Positions 10,861 through 44,000 are shown, counted from the stretch's first letter. The stretch: DNA of 64,000 nt from Amaranthus tricolor (GCF_026212465.1 NC_080048.1:39887875-39951874); one strand, 5' to 3'. Numbers and translations: made by a program. Notes: generated by a model from the sequence alone, not told the origin.

Positions 10861-11860
10861 TTGTCGTCTTATATTCTCCTTATATGCTGATTATAGTTTT
10901 TATAAGCGAGATATACTGATTATGATCACACAGTTTCTAAACACAAATATTTGAATTTTGATTTCTTGTTAATAACACCACGTTCATCATTACTGACTTT
11001 AGTTTTAACTTAAAATTTGACTAGAAGGACATGGTGTTAATCGTAAAAAATAATTATATTTTCTATAAAAAATAAACAAAAAACAGTACTAAAAAAAACA
11101 CTTGCGTTGCGTGATTTACATGGCAGTACAATTTGATTTCACACACTTGTTGCCTGAATTTGGGGTATCTCTCATGTCTCAATGCCATAAACAATGACTG
11201 ATTGTTTTTTTTTTATTCAAATTGCATTTCTAAGAATAGTCGTTTAAAATTGATCTGAATAATCGGAATTATGACTTTACTTGATTCAAATAATTTATAT
11301 ATAAATATCAAAACAAGATTATCAACGTATTTGCATATAAGCATCAAAATTAACCTGACACGATATATTATATCTAAAATCCCGCCAATACCTAAATACT
11401 TAAATAGACATCTTTAATCGTAAGAACAGTCCATTATCGAATAGAGAATTTATATTCCTACATATGGTGAAAATTAAATTTTTATTAGCAATACAAAAGT
11501 GAAAAAAAAAGTCTTTAGCTTTCCCAACAAAAAAAATCAAAATATAAAATGTACTTTATACATGAATATAACAAATTTTCATAAATGTATAAATTTTTTA
11601 ATTAACAATTTCAACATTTATATTCTAACAACAATCAACTAGCCTATTGAGGTTTATACACTTATTTATTTATTCGTGTATGTATTTAATTTTGTACTGG
11701 TTATATACTAGACGTGAGTATACATTCATTCTTTTAATTATTCTGAAGTTTATTTATTTTTTATTTTATCCATATATTTCTTCAACTTTATGGATAAATT
11801 GAGTGTTTTTTTAGATTATAAGATAGGGTAAGAAGAGGGGAGGAATATATAAGATTTAAT
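10861..11860. other. AT-rich stretch without a gene
   Basis: No coding sequence, RNA gene or defined repeat was recognised. The stretch is low-complexity AT-rich DNA between two hAT-type repeat blocks. Confidence 0.4.
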
Positions 11861-12712
11861 CCCGTGACTAGGAATAATAAAAATGGGCAAGTGGATGCGA
11901 TGTGCCCTGACCATATCCATACACACCTAAACTTTTCATACCTACCACCTACCCACCAACCATAGCGGGAAAAATATTCATACCCACGTACCCACATGAG
12001 TATGTATTCAAATTCATCCCTACCCGCTATGGCCAATTGAGTATACCCATTATAGATATACCTACCTTATATTCGCCTTACATTCACTCCAAATCCGCAT
12101 GATATACTGCATAAACTCTTACAAATTTCATCATACATATAATATTTTTTAAATTATACAATGTAACAAATTAAATTAATATTCTTAATTTTTTGTCAAT
12201 AACTTTCAATAAAAATATACAAAATTGATACTCTTTCCTATTTTCTATTATCACCCATTTGCTTTTACCACTTTATCCAATGCATTATTTCAATCGTAAT
12301 TATCTTTGATTTATGCTTGATTAAAAAAATATAGAAATTGATATTAATAAAATTTATATTGAGAAGAATCAATCAAAATCATACTTGACTATGTTTTAAC
12401 TTATAGATTTAGAATAAAACACATATTGAGAGTGATCGATAAATAGAGATAAAAAAGCAAATGAGACAATAATACTATAGTAGTGAATAAGAGTGAATAT
12501 AAATTAGTATATTGTAGACATAGGGTGGGGGGTTATGGGAAGGGACGGGAGCGTATTGGATGGGTGGGGCGAGTGGATATTAGATAGAGCAGGTGGTATG
12601 GGGCGGGTAAGACCTCATACCCATTACCGATGGCCGGATATGATTTTTCATACCCATATCCACCTATTACCCATCAAAATTATACCCATACCTGTTTCAA
12701 CTAGGAGGAATG
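11860..12712. mobile_element. Non-autonomous hAT-like element with TACCCATACC subterminal repeats
   Basis: The left part (11885-12065) is dense in CATACCCAC, TACCCACC and CCTACCCGC words. The right part (12525-12690) has GGGTGGGG, GGTATGGGGCGGG and CATACCCATA words. Two GC-richer flanks of related, partly inverted words around an AT-rich centre are typical of hAT-derived non-autonomous elements. Clean terminal inverted repeats and target duplications could not be fixed, so the boundaries are approximate. A smaller element is nested at 12228-12482. Confidence 0.45.
12228..12482. mobile_element. Stowaway-like MITE nested in the hAT-like block
   Basis: The left end reads CTCTTTCCTATTTTC followed by TATTATCACCCATTTGC. 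The right end in inverse orientation reads CTATAGTATTATTGTCTC then ATTTGCTTTTTT. TA dinucleotides flank both ends, as for Tc1/mariner-derived Stowaway elements. The interior is AT-rich and non-coding. Confidence 0.5.
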
Positions 12713-13116
12713 CGGTGTGAAATCGTATAATTTCACCCGCCTACCATCCTTATTCTCTACCTATGAGTCTGTGATCTTACCTCAAAAAGACAATACTTAT
12801 TCAAATGAAGACTGTACCTGATTCTCTGTATTTTGACACTTCAATGAAAAAAAATTAAAAAAATAAGAAAAGAAATTATTCTTTATTTTAACTAATTTGT
12901 TAAACAATAATATCCCCGCCTTTATCATCATTATTTTATCTAACAATAAATTCCACCATCTTTTTCCCATCACTATTCTTCACTTCAAGAACAATCCACT
13001 TTCAAATTTTCCCCAAATTTTGCCAATTATTTTTCAAATTTGCTAATCTTACGATTTTTGTTCTATTGATGTAATTTAAAACCCTTAAAATCAAAATTAA
13101 ATTGAAAATACCCAAA
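12713..13116 (+). promoter_or_regulatory. Upstream region and probable 5' leader of the GATA gene
   Basis: This is AT-rich DNA with no other gene. The pyrimidine-rich stretch from about 12950 (CACCATCTTTTTCCC, CTTCACTTCAAG) to the ATG is the likely leader. No convincing TATA box was fixed. Confidence 0.3.
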
Positions 13117-16100
13117 ATGTATGCCAATGATCAACATTTAAGCGTACCATCTTCTCCTACTCATTTGCAAGAATCTCAAATCTTAATCGACGATAACGGA
13201 GCTATTCAAGGTGTTGAAAACTCTATTGATGATGGGTCTTTAGCTTTTGATGGGGATTCAGTTTACGCTGTTGATAATTATGGAAGAATTGAAGATTGTG
13301 ACAAGCTTACGTTGTCTTTTCGCGGACAAATTTACGTTTTTGATTCCATTACTCCTGACAAGGTATATAATCGTATGTTTTTCCTTTACTAGTTGATGCT
13401 AGTTTATTGATTTTGAGTTTTGGGTCGTTTTGTAGATTTGTTATTGAAAATTTGGATTGTGTTTGAAGTTTATGGTTGAATTTTGGGAGTATTTGCAAAA
13501 TTGTATGCTGTATAGGGTGTACCGAAAACTTAGTATTTCCCACGCTGTATGGTGTACAATAACGGTAATTTATGCTGTTTCGAGTTATATCTCATGCTTT
13601 TAGCTGATATTTGGCATGATAACCTGGGTTACCGCATCATCGTGTATCGCACTTTTGCACTATGTGCTGAACCAATGTGGAGGGGTTCTAATCAAATGAC
13701 CGGGGCTATTCTCAAGCCTAGATTTCTACATAAGTTTATGGTTCTTTTTATATGTAAATGATGATTTTTGAAATTATTGTGGAGCAATCGAAGTATACTT
13801 TACTTTGGATAATTTGTTGATGGGCTTTCTTCCAGGACATGTTAATATGGAGTGTGTCAGGAGCTTCTTTTTTGTTTTTTGGGTAGCTTTTTTGTAGTAC
13901 TAATATGATAGTTTCAGGTTGAAGCAGTTTTATTGGTTTTAGGGGGGAATGTAGGAGGGGTTACACCATCTCCAGCTTCAGAAAGTTCAGAAGTGCCTCG
14001 TGTAGGAGTAGGACATATGAGCCAGCAGGTATTATTTATATGGGTCATATTCATGACTATATATATTTGTATTGCACATTTATGTATATCATGTATTTTA
14101 ATGCTTTCAGGATATGATGGTATATCCAGGACGTAGTAGTCATCCACAACGCGAGGCATCCTTGAATAGGTTTCGTCAGAAGAGAAGGGAGCGTCGGTTT
14201 GATAAGATAATTCGGTATAACGTTCGTCAGGAAGTGGCACTTAGGTATGTATGAAGATATTGCTGGATTTATTTATTAATAGTAATATGTTATTTTTCAG
14301 TAATGTTATTGGTTCATGTGGCCGACCCCAATCTTTTGAGATTAATGCTCTGGCATTGTTGAGTAATTTGTTATTTTTATGAGGAAATGGATAGATTTGA
14401 GAAATGTTGAAACAAAGAAAATTTCAATCATTTTGATGTGAATTGTTATCTGTTATAAGATCATATCTCTTGTGTATTGAAGGGTCCTGATTGTAGATTG
14501 TGTTACCTATGTTAGAGGGTGTACCATTCTTGCAGGGAAAATCTCATATGAGATAACTTGTTTGTGCTAAGCTTATGCGAAAGTGTTCACACTGTTTCAA
14601 TTGATTGTTTCCCTGAATTCTGTTATAGTGTAGAATGGGAGCCTTGTTGATGTTTTTCTAAATTGATACTGTTGGAAAGTGGCATCAATGCTCTCTAGAT
14701 GTTGTAAGAGGTTCAAAGAGGTTCGGAGGGAGGGGGGAAGTTGTTCAACCTACCAAGAAGTTCTTGAGATGTAAAGAAGTGTCTTTTTTTCTATGGTAAA
14801 GAGGTTCATTCTCGATTCAGAACAAAAGTTTGATAACTTGTTGGGGTTTTCAATCTTATAAGAGTTTCATGATATTGAGAAGAAGTTTATAGTCTGGTGG
14901 GGATCAATATTCCAATAACATTTTTAGATATAAAAAGATGTCTTTTGGAGGTGTCCTTGTTTTCTGAGAATAGGTGTCGTTCTGGAGTTTGAACAATAGT
15001 TTAATAGTCTGGTGCTTGATGTTGTATATGTGGCTATAGTAATGGAAGTCGAAACTTTGGCTTCTAATTGATGATAATGCCAACGTGGTTGATATAGTGG
15101 ACATAGATTTCGAAACGAAGATGTAAGAAAGAATTCACAAGTTGCAATATTGAAGATAAGATGAAAAAGAATTGTTTGAGATGGTTTGCACATGTGCAAA
15201 GACAGGGTATTAGTGAACAGATAAGGAAGATTGAAAGGAGCTCTAGGTGCTTAAAAAGAGGGGAAGGAAGATCGAAAATGACATCGAGGGCATAGGTGGA
15301 AAGGGATATAAGGATCTAGACTACAAATTGAGATGGTAGATAATCAAAATTAGTGGATAAGAAAAATCCACGTGGGCAATCATTGAAAATGATTTATTGC
15401 TCCATGTAGTTGACCCCAACTTTTTGGAATTAAGGTTCTGAGTTTTGACATTGTTGTTGTTAAAACTTGATGTTTTAGACTTTGAAAGCACTAAATGTTT
15501 CTTGATTATTTTTCTATATGGTTAACACCCCTTGGTGTCTTTCTAACCTTGTCCTTTTTTACATATAACTAATGATTTGTATTATTTTTTCTCAACAGGA
15601 TGCTGCGTACCAAGGGACAATTTACTTCTAAGAAGGGGGATGAATCTTCTGGCTGTAATACCCAAGATTCAGGTCCTGATGATACACAGTTAGAAACATT
15701 GTATGTTCCTTTCCTGATCTTTAGCTTGGCGTATCCTTAAAATGACTTGCTGACTTGCGCTGTTTTTTTTTTTCGGGATAGTGGCATGAGGCGTCTTTTT
15801 GTTGTCTTCATGTCCAGTTGCGTTTTGTTTGCTGCTGATTTATTGTATGTGCTGCTTATCCTTGGCTCTCTGTAGATGTGGTCATTGTGGCATCAGTTCG
15901 AAGTCAACTCCAATGATGCGGCGTGGACCAAATGGGCCTAGGACGCTTTGTAATGCATGCGGCCTTGCATGGGCTAACAAGGTTTGCATGTTCTTTATAT
16001 TGTGTGCATTATGTTGCTAACGATTTGATTGATTGTGTCTCCTTTATGTATGATTTGTACTTCTACAAGCTCTAGATTTTCTGTTAAATGAACGAGCGAA

Positions 16101-17100
16101 TGCCACTTGCGTCTATGTTCCGTAGCTTGTGCTGGGTTGCCAATTTTTTGTGCACTTTCAGGATCATATGTTCCTTCTTAGGTTCTAGTCAAAGTCTGTT
16201 CTTTCTTGTGAGGCCTTGTAAGAATGCCAAGGGTTGTTCTTTGTATATGGATAATATCATCATCATCATCTTCATACCCGGTGTATCAAGGTCTGGGGAG
16301 GAATAAAAGACGACAGACCATGCCCTTATCGAAAGAGATAAGGAGGTTGCGGCCATTGACACCCTCAACTTTAGTTGTGCATTTATATATGTACATAACT
16401 TTCAAGTAGTCATACTCATACATAATTCGAAGTTAGTAAGTTAAAAGGATGCTGATAATGATACTATCCATATACAATGGTGGATATTGACCTGTAAGTT
16501 AGAGAGGTCCAACGTTATTATTTTTAAAAAAAAAAAAAGAGGGGCCAAGATTTGAACCCCTAACTTCTAGTTCAAAAACTATACTCTTCACCACTGTTAT
16601 CTTTTTTTAATATAGTAGTTATATGACTTATTGCTTTTATATAATGACACGAAAATTTAAATGGGTGGGGTCCCTTGGGCAAACCTATTTGCGGCCATTG
16701 GTGTTCTAGACACTATGCTTAGAAACTAAATTACAGATTCGTTCTTCTACTGTCGTGCTTACTTCATTCGAGGATTGTCATGGACTCGTGTGTTCTCTTA
16801 GATGTTCAGCAGTCTGCAACGTGTTCTCGATTTTGTTGTTTGAACATTTTGAACTTATGCAGGGTACTCTGAGGGATCTTTCAAAGAAACAAAATCAATT
16901 TACGATGCCAAGTGAAGTGGTATCTTTCTCACTTTCGTAGATATTTGCTTCTCCCACAACCTCGTTGAAACACCATAACATTGTTTTTATAACTTACACA
17001 GGATGTTGCATCCCCATTTAGAGCAACTGATATTCTCGGAGAAGCGAAATATGCTAACTTAGAAGAAAGTGACAGTTCGACATTGATGGCACAAAATTAA
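13117..17100 (+). CDS. TIFY/CCT-domain GATA-type zinc-finger transcription factor (ZIM-LIKE, class C GATA)
   Basis: This is a nuclear DNA-binding regulator of the GATA24/GATA28 (ZML) group. Seven exons, 13117..13362, 13918..14028, 14111..14244, 15599..15700, 15876..15981, 16863..16919 and 17002..17100, join by GT-AG in consistent phase to 284 residues, slightly shorter than ZML1/ZML2 (about 300). Domains in order are TIFY at 64-99 ([14 protein letters not shown]..., then [10 protein letters not shown]), CCT at about 131-172 ([20 protein letters not shown]), and a GATA finger C199-x2-C202-x20-C223-x2-C226 with [20 protein letters not shown] after it. The x20 loop is the class C type. The start is the ATG at 13117, because the upstream in-frame codon is only TTG. 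The long third intron carries two LINE tails. The gene is convergent with F2KP. In Arabidopsis, ZML proteins act in photoprotective light responses. That role is inferred here. Confidence 0.93.
14300..14365 (+). mobile_element. RTE-type LINE 3' end (first copy in GATA intron 3)
   Basis: The sequence TTCATGTGGCCGACCCCAAT then TTGAGATTAATGCTCTGGC then ATTGTTGAG is the characteristic 3' terminus of plant RTE LINEs (GACCCCAACTTTTTGGGATTAAGGC...TTGTTG). Only the tail is present. Confidence 0.65.
15110..15475 (+). mobile_element. RTE-type LINE 3' fragment (second copy in GATA intron 3)
   Basis: One frame reads [18 protein letters not shown] and later [11 protein letters not shown], matching the LINE tail EDKMRENRLRWFGHVQRR...RGRGRPK. 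The fragment ends with the family 3' signature GTTGACCCCAACTTTTTGG, AATTAAGGTTCTGAG and a short (TTG)n tract. In-frame stops show it is dead. Confidence 0.75.
16250..16355 (+). mobile_element. SINE-like repeat (copy c) in GATA intron 5
   Basis: The block contains ATCATCATCATCATCTTCATAC, CCGGTGTATCAAGGTCTGG, GGAGGAATAAAAGACGACAG and ACCATGCCC, then GATAAGGAGGTTGCGG. This is the clearest copy of the family with the GGGTCTGGGGAGG core. Confidence 0.55.
16505..16615 (-). mobile_element. tRNA-like repeat fragment in GATA intron 5
   Basis: On the minus strand an A-box-like TAACAGTGGTGAAGAG precedes a B-box GGGTTCAAATCTTGG and a long T run. It resembles a SINE head or promoter relic. It is not a functional tRNA because no cloverleaf stem is visible. 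Confidence 0.35.
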
Positions 17101-17847
17101 TACTCAGTTGCTTGTGTTGTTTCTGCGCGAATGCTGTTACTGCTGTTGGCATCCCGAGCATAGTGGAATAGTGCTTTGTAATCCTCAGCAACTGTACATA
17201 TATACTAGTATATATATCAGGGCTTTGTCGTAATGCAGAATTGACTTGTTACAAATGGCACTCGGAAATTGTGAAAGAAATATAGTCAGAATACTGGATG
17301 TTATGGTTATAGTCTTGTTATGATGTCTAGTATCAAGTATTCAGATATTATTAAATTATTAATGAATTCGTAACTCAATATAAAGAAATGTGTAGATGAG
17401 ATGAAGAATGCGATTCATAACTAGAGTCGAAGGAAAATGGTTTAGTAAATGAAGAACTCGTGAGGTTGACTACATCTAGAAAGCCCATACCTTATCGTCT
17501 GCAAATCGAAATGCCACCACTAGCATTTCAAATTGCATTTTCAACTGGTTTGAAATGCAGTATGGAGCTACATTTAGCGTTGTGCATTTCAATGAACTGA
17601 ACCAAATAGTTTCCGTTCACAAAAAAATTGCAACTAGCTTGAGCACACGACTACGAAACTATATTACAGTTTCCAAGTATAGCAGCGTCTCAGAAAACAG
17701 TAGTGTTCTGAATTCATGGACAATTATAAAAAATATTGAGTACAGTATGTAACTGTAACCTATAATGATATGATGGTAGCAAGTAAACATCATTAAGTGA
17801 AAACAATAGAGATATAGGGTTGATTAAATGAAGTTTCTTCAGCCACT
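17101..17847. other. Convergent 3' region between the GATA factor and F2KP
   Basis: The two genes end tail to tail, 747 bases apart, so the stretch should hold both 3' UTRs. No gene or recognisable repeat was seen, and no polyadenylation site could be fixed. Confidence 0.5.
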
Positions 17848-31821
<13,974 letters not shown>

Positions 31822-33472
31822 ATTTCTCTAACAAAGATGGGTAAGATTTTGCTTGTCACTTAATATTTTAAGAATTAGTGGATTAGTGTATGTGTGGATT
31901 TGCTTGGAAATGACTATGACATTAACACAAAGATAAAATTGAAATGGGGCTAAGGTGGAGAGTAGTCATACAATAAGAATATTATAAATGTCAAATCGAT
32001 AGGTCAAGTTAAAATTAATTTGTTTTCAAGTTTGATTGAAAAATCCGAGTCAATATCATGACTGTGATAGAAAGATCGAGATATATCATCCGACTTGAGT
32101 TGGGTTATTTTTGGTTCACAGATTCTCGTGAGAGACGATCTTTTTGAGAGATCATCTCTAATTGGGCCAGCTTATTATATATTTTTTAAAATATTGTAAG
32201 TAAGTATTAAGAATGATGTAAGTAGATATTTAATATATTAAAAGTAAGTATTAAGGATACCATAAGTAAGCATTAAGGATAATATAAGTAGGCATTAAGA
32301 ACATGGTAAGTAGGCGTTAATCTTTAATGGGCTGACCTTGAGATACGTCTCTCAAAGAGACGGTAAGTAGACGTTAATCTTGTCATTAGAATATACAATA
32401 TATTCCATAAAATAATATCTATGATAATAGTAATAGGCAAGACACAGTTTTAAAGATTTAACATTAAAATTGACTTAAATTACAAATTTTGGCAGAAATT
32501 TAGTCGAATTCAATTCAACATTGATAATGATAATGAAAAGTTTGACGAAGTTAATAAAATTAGTAAAAACTGTTGGGTTTAGCATACACTCAAACGTGAT
32601 TTGCTGACCATTGAAATCATTAGGTTCGATCAATTTTTAGTCATCAATCTAATTTTCTGTTGAAGTTTACGTCAATTTTAAGTCGGATTATTGACAATAA
32701 GGATATAATCTCCTTAATGAAATGCCTTTCATACTAAAACAATTTGCCCCCCCTTGTTAATTAAACTCTCTTTTGCTTGATTCAAAAGATCTTCCCTTTC
32801 AATTTTACACCCAAAATCAGACTCAAATGGAGAGGGACTAAATTTGCATCATAATAAGAGATTGCCGGTAACATAGGTACATACAGAAAATGATCATCAA
32901 ATATTTTTATTTTAGAAATAAAATGATCGAATTTTAAAGATCAAAATAAAATAAATTCTATAGAAATAACGAATGCTCAAATGTATATACTCAAAGCTAA
33001 TATTATAAGTATTATAACCAATACAAACTTAAAACACCATATAATATAACTACACGGATTTAAACACTCAGGACAAAGAGCTAATCACTTCTATAATACC
33101 GTATTATAGCTCATTAGTCATTACAGCAAACTTATCTAGGTTTCGGTTTTACCAAAACCTTGAAGGAATTAGTATCACTCTAGTTCCTTCCCGTTGAAAT
33201 CCTTCAAGTACGATAAACCATCAAATTTATTACCATTCCAAGATTAACTTTGATCTATTCCGATGACCCTCCAGAGTCATATGCACACATTCACGCAACC
33301 GAGAAAAAAAATGAAAAAGATAATGCAAACTCATTTCCGCAAAGCATCTCCTAACCTAGATTCAATGTAATACATATATTACGACACAGCTGAAGCAACA
33401 AAGCAGTTACCACCAGTCATCCGAGTTAGATGATTGAATTTTGTTTGCAGACAAGTATCAAAATCGGGTGTC
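31822..33472. other. Intergenic region between F2KP and the MAP kinase
   Basis: No gene is visible. It holds the F2KP upstream region and leader near 31822-31920, the repeat at 32118-32391, and the 3' UTR of the MAP kinase at the right end. Confidence 0.4.
32118..32391. mobile_element. Inverted-repeat element with GAGACGTCTCT-like ends and internal 19-20 bp tandem repeats (copy 1)
   Basis: The ends are GTGAGAGACGATCTTTTTGA and GATACGTCTCTCAAAGAGACGG. Between them, units like TAAGTAGGCATTAAGAATA recur about six times (TAAGTAAGTATTAAGAATG, TAAGTAAGCATTAAGGATA and so on). The same architecture is at 58446-58840. Confidence 0.6.
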
Positions 33473-39354
<5,882 letters not shown>

Positions 39355-40445
39355 TTTTTGAGTAATCTATGAGCTACTGAGCTTTAGTAAGGACTGGGAG
39401 AGACCGGAGAGACTTGTATAATGAATTTGACGTCGGATTTCTCTTTTTCTTTTACAGAAAATATGTTTTTGAATTTTGAATAGAAAACCCCCTCCTCTCT
39501 TTTTTGCAACATTTTTTATTTTTGGTGTTCATGTATTTTGCTTTTTAATGATAATAGATGTATTACGAAAAATCTTATTTAAGAAGATTACATCATGAGT
39601 CGGTTTTAAATAAGGTTAAATAGATATTTAATTAATTAGAATACTTATAATACTCTCATTTAATTGCTTAAATTAATATGTTAGTTTGGATAATAAAATT
39701 GATATATTGTATATTAAAACAAACTTTTGAATTTAAATTTCTTATATGGTCTGTTTCACCGAGAGACAGTTTCATACAAGAGTTGTTCATTATATTATCA
39801 TTTTTATTTTCATAAATAAAATCATAAAAATTCATCAGTTTTTAATCTAATTTTCTCATTGCAAGTTAATAACATAATTGAGATACTATAGTAAATTTAA
39901 AATGACAACTAAAGCAATCATGCTTGGCTTATTTAAGAAATTTGGGATAAGACTCTAACATTGTTTTTAAGAATTGATTTTGTCTCAAAATTTATTGTTG
40001 GCCGATTTAATTAACTTGTTTAACACAAGCATCAACTATGAGGACAACAAGTAAAAAAAAACTACTTAGAATATCTTTTTGAAAAGACTTAAAACATTTC
40101 AGCTAATTTAAAACTAATCTATCAAACGCATTTTTACCTATTTGACCAGCCAAAAAAGTTAAATACTAACCAAAAAGCTTGACAAAATGATATTTGCCAA
40201 AGACACACCAATGATTTCAGTCATCAACTTATTTCTCTCTATAAATTGTAAATTAAAACAATAGTTAGTTATTCTTGTAAAATTTGTACACCTCAAAACA
40301 AAATTCTGATGGTACAATGCCATGGCTTCAATTGCACCAACATTATCAAGGTCCAAGGAGTTTGCTCTATTCTCTAGCCATTATCATCAAGCAAGGTTAA
40401 AACAATAGGCAAATGTATGTACTAACAAGTGTAATCAATCTCGGA
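39355..40445. other. Intergenic region between the MAP kinase and asparaginyl-tRNA synthetase loci
   Basis: The stretch contains the MAPK upstream region and leader (39355-39480, purine/pyrimidine-rich) and the 3' side of the synthetase pseudogene. A block at 39748-39790 (GAGAGACAGTTTCATACAAG) resembles ends of the GAGACG-type inverted-repeat elements. Open frames here are unconvincing. Confidence 0.4.
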
Positions 40446-41206
40446 CTATAAATCTGCTCTCCCTGGGTACCGAGGGAAAGGAAATACATCTCGGATGTTG
40501 TCGATGCCGGTGGAAAAAAGAATCAACCTTTCAAATCCCAAACCAAATCCACAATGCGGAACAGTTCCATGCCGCCTCAGGTCAAGGTACCACTCATAGG
40601 GTTCCAAAGGCAAACCCATCTCGGCAATCCTACAGATAAAGCAAAGATTATCTCTAAGCTAACCTTTGCTTTTTTGGACTAACGTTTAAGGCAAAAGATA
40701 ATGCAAAACGATTTGTTATTAAATGATAAACAGCAAAAGCCAAAATATGAACATCACTCTTCTCACCTATCACAAAGAACATCGTAACGCTCCTCTCTCT
40801 GGCTTCCTCCTACGAGTTCACCAACCTGAAAATACAAAACACCAGGTAGACATAATTACATATATTGCTTCTACATTGGCCAAGAAATAAATAGAGCTGC
40901 AGCAAATATCAGAAAGCCAGAGCCCAATTTTACTACACATCATTACTCACACGGCCAATTATAGTCATTTTTGACATTTTGTCCAACCATCTCATATTTA
41001 AAGGAACCGTAAAGGTTTTTCAAAAAAGATGAACCGATATTTTTCACATTACAAAGTTGTATAAAACCCGCGTTTTGAGGAATATCTCATGTTTCGGCAG
41101 ACATTTGGCGTCACTTCCGTTACCGTATCACCGTGTCGTTACCGTATCGTGATCGTTACTGCATTTTTTCACTATGCCTTATTACTTAATTTTTGTGTGG
41201 GTTTGT

Positions 41207-41290
41207 TCAGAACATATGTGTGAGTGGATATGTATGTGTGTATATGTGCGTGTATGTGGATATGTATGTGTATAGTGTGTAAATATACAT
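41207..41290. repeat. (TGTA/TGTG)n imperfect microsatellite
   Basis: A run of TGTGTG, TATGTGTG and GGATATGTATG words lies in the intron between synthetase exons 4 and 5. Confidence 0.75.
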
Positions 41291-43163
41291 ACACAAGTAA
41301 CTGTACTAATAATAGAACAGAGCTTAATTTAGACATCTCCAAACAGTAAATGTGGCTATTGATGGAGTACTAATAATAGAGTTCAATAGAGAAATGGTGC
41401 TTCATAATCCAGCAAAAAAATGTTTTTGGGGAAGCTAACAACAAAGATAAAAACAATACCTTTGGAACGAGCACATCCATCGCAGCGACAGTTCTTCCAT
41501 CATCATTGAGCCTCATATAGAACGCTTTAATGTCTTTCGGGTAGTTATATAGTATAACCGGTTTCTTGAATAAGACCTCCGACAAGTATCTGAAGATAAG
41601 GTGAAACAATGACATTAGCATCTGTTCTACCAAGTTAAACATGGACACAAGTGTACTATCATGCTCAGCTGCATAGCACAACACAATTTTACTTACTTTT
41701 CATGCTCAGTGGCTAAATCTATTCCCCATTCAACTTTATTCTCAAATTTCGTGTCTGTAACTTGTTGGAGCTTCTCCACTGCTTCTGTGTATGTAATTCT
41801 CACAAAAGGAGTCGATGCAACCATTTTCAAACGGTCAATTGCATCCTTGTCAAATTTAGCCATGAATTCCATATCATCAAGGCAATTGTCAAGTAAATAC
41901 TGAGACACAAATTGTATATATGCCTCTGCTAGGTTCATATTATCCTGGAAAATAAATGCAAAGATCAGTCGGTTTTATCAGTAAGTTCCACGCAACAATA
42001 TTTACAAAGGATTACAAAGACCAATACTACCAAGCACATATGCTCATAGGAGTATAATTTATACCCTCAATAAAGTATATGTATCTTTTAAAACCAAGCA
42101 TAATAATAAAATTTTCAGTAACATAGATTCAAACCATAGCGTTAAAGAGATTGTAAATCAAAAAAGAAACAAGAAAAAAAATACAAAAACGCTCCAACAT
42201 TTTAACAGATCAAGTTGTCGAACAAAATGTTAACATATAATCCTGTAGAATATTTCACAAGAATATACAATCAGGTTCAGGATACGCACTTTAACTCGAA
42301 TTTCGAAACTCATGGGTGCTTCCATCTGTGCTTAACTTGAAAAAGAGCAACAAAAACATTTACAAAAAGAGAAAGAACCTCAAGATCTGCAAATGCTAAT
42401 TCAGGCTCGACCATCCAAAACTCGGCAAGATGCCTGGAGGTATGGGAATTCTCAGCACGAAATGTCAGGCCAAATGTGTAAAACAAAACCAAGGGCGCAT
42501 GCATAAGATTCAGCCTGTAGTTGTCCTGAGACGGTCAGGAATGCTTGACGATCAAAGAAAGCTTGAGTATAATCTATCTTTCCATCCTTTTTAGGAAGAC
42601 CAGGTTTAAGCTTAGCTCGCTCTTCCAACTTTGCAAGATCCTCTTTTGCTTTAGTCAAGATTGCAACAGCAGCAGTGATTTCCTCTTTGCTTGCCTTATC
42701 CAACTTCAGTTTCTTTACAGCTTCCCCTTTCACCTGAATAACAAGCTTTGCTGCTTTAATGTCAGCTTCTGATGGAGCTGGATTCCCCTTCAATTCTTTT
42801 TCCACCTTTTCGGTCTCATTAAGCTCCCTCACAATCACTAGTGGTGATAATGGGTGTGTGCAAGTACAGAAAACCGTGCTCTTGGAAAAACATATGAGTT
42901 GCATATGCAAGTGCATTACGAATTCGAGCAACTGCAGAAATCTGATACGAAGAAATAGTCATGTCACCAAAACATTTACCTAACCAATCACATTAGTATT
43001 AAAAAGCGTTTTAAAGAAAATGTAACAAGTTCATTGAAACAAGTGATAATATATTTCAGACACATATAGCTTTTTTTTCAGCTTTTTTTATTTCCACTCA
43101 GACACTGTTTGATGATGATTTAGCTTTTTTTTTCCAATATGAGCACAATTGCTCAATCAATAA

Positions 43164-43312
43164 TTACATCCTAGCCTAAAGGTCATCATCATTAATGCAG
43201 GCAAATAAAAAAAGGTATCTAGTATCCTTAAGTAACTGCATCCTAGCCTAAAGGTCATAATCAATGACACAGGCAAATGAAAATAGGAATCTACTATCCT
43301 TAATTAACTGCA
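43164..43312. repeat. Two tandem units of about 74 bp in synthetase intron 1
   Basis: Both units carry CATCCTAGCCTAAAGGTCAT, CAGGCAAAT, and a TATCCTTAA.TAACTG end. They differ by scattered substitutions. Confidence 0.8.
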
Positions 43313-43399
43313 ATGCAACCCACCATATTACTGCTTTTTTTTTTGGATAGTCAACCTATTCTAAACAAAACTAGATGATTAACAAGGCTAAGGGTGAGA

Positions 43400-44000
43400 T
43401 AGAAGTACCCCTTCGTCCCTCTCAATCTGCTACATTTTCCAATCTGGATGTCGCATTGATTTATTTAATTGCTACATTTCCCTTTTATAAAATTATCCCC
43501 ACCACTTTTTATAATTGGCATCTACATTGTTTCTTTTAATATCATCCACGTAATTCAAGTTTTTTTACTGATCATCCAAGAAACCAACCAAAAATGAAAA
43601 ATTGTATCCTAGAATCACATACACACAATTATTCTCTCTTTTAATAACATCCACCAAATAAAATTTTGTATAATTATCCCATGTATCCAACAAAAACTAA
43701 AATTGCACTCCTTCCGTCCGGCTTAGTTTACACCTGATTTCTATTTTTGTTGTGGCATTTACTTTGCACCCTTCCTCATTTGTTAATGGTCCCCACAACT
43801 TTTTTTTAATCCCATCCACAAATGCATTTACTCTTTTAATCTCATCCACTCATTGCAAAACCCCACTTGATATACCAACTATACAAATTAATATGCTACA
43901 AAATCATCCACACAATTCAGGGTTTTTATTTCACAATCCGAACAATCCCACTAAACATTAAAATCATATGATACATCATACATCCTCATCCACTCATTCC
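43400..44000. mobile_element. Remnants of one or two Stowaway/Tourist-like MITEs in synthetase intron 1
   Basis: At 43409 there is CCCTTCGTCCCTCTCAATC, and at 43707 there is CACTCCTTCCGTCCGGCTTA. These resemble the CTCCNTCCGTCC termini common to plant MITEs, followed by CTACATTT / TTTACTTTGCACCC words. Matching right ends were not fixed. Confidence 0.35.

Noticed and set aside
41697..41944. Reading the synthetase exons 3-6 as a separate small gene
   Set aside because: They continue the same protein in phase from exon 2, and there is no independent start. The 5' lesions explain the loss of a continuous frame.
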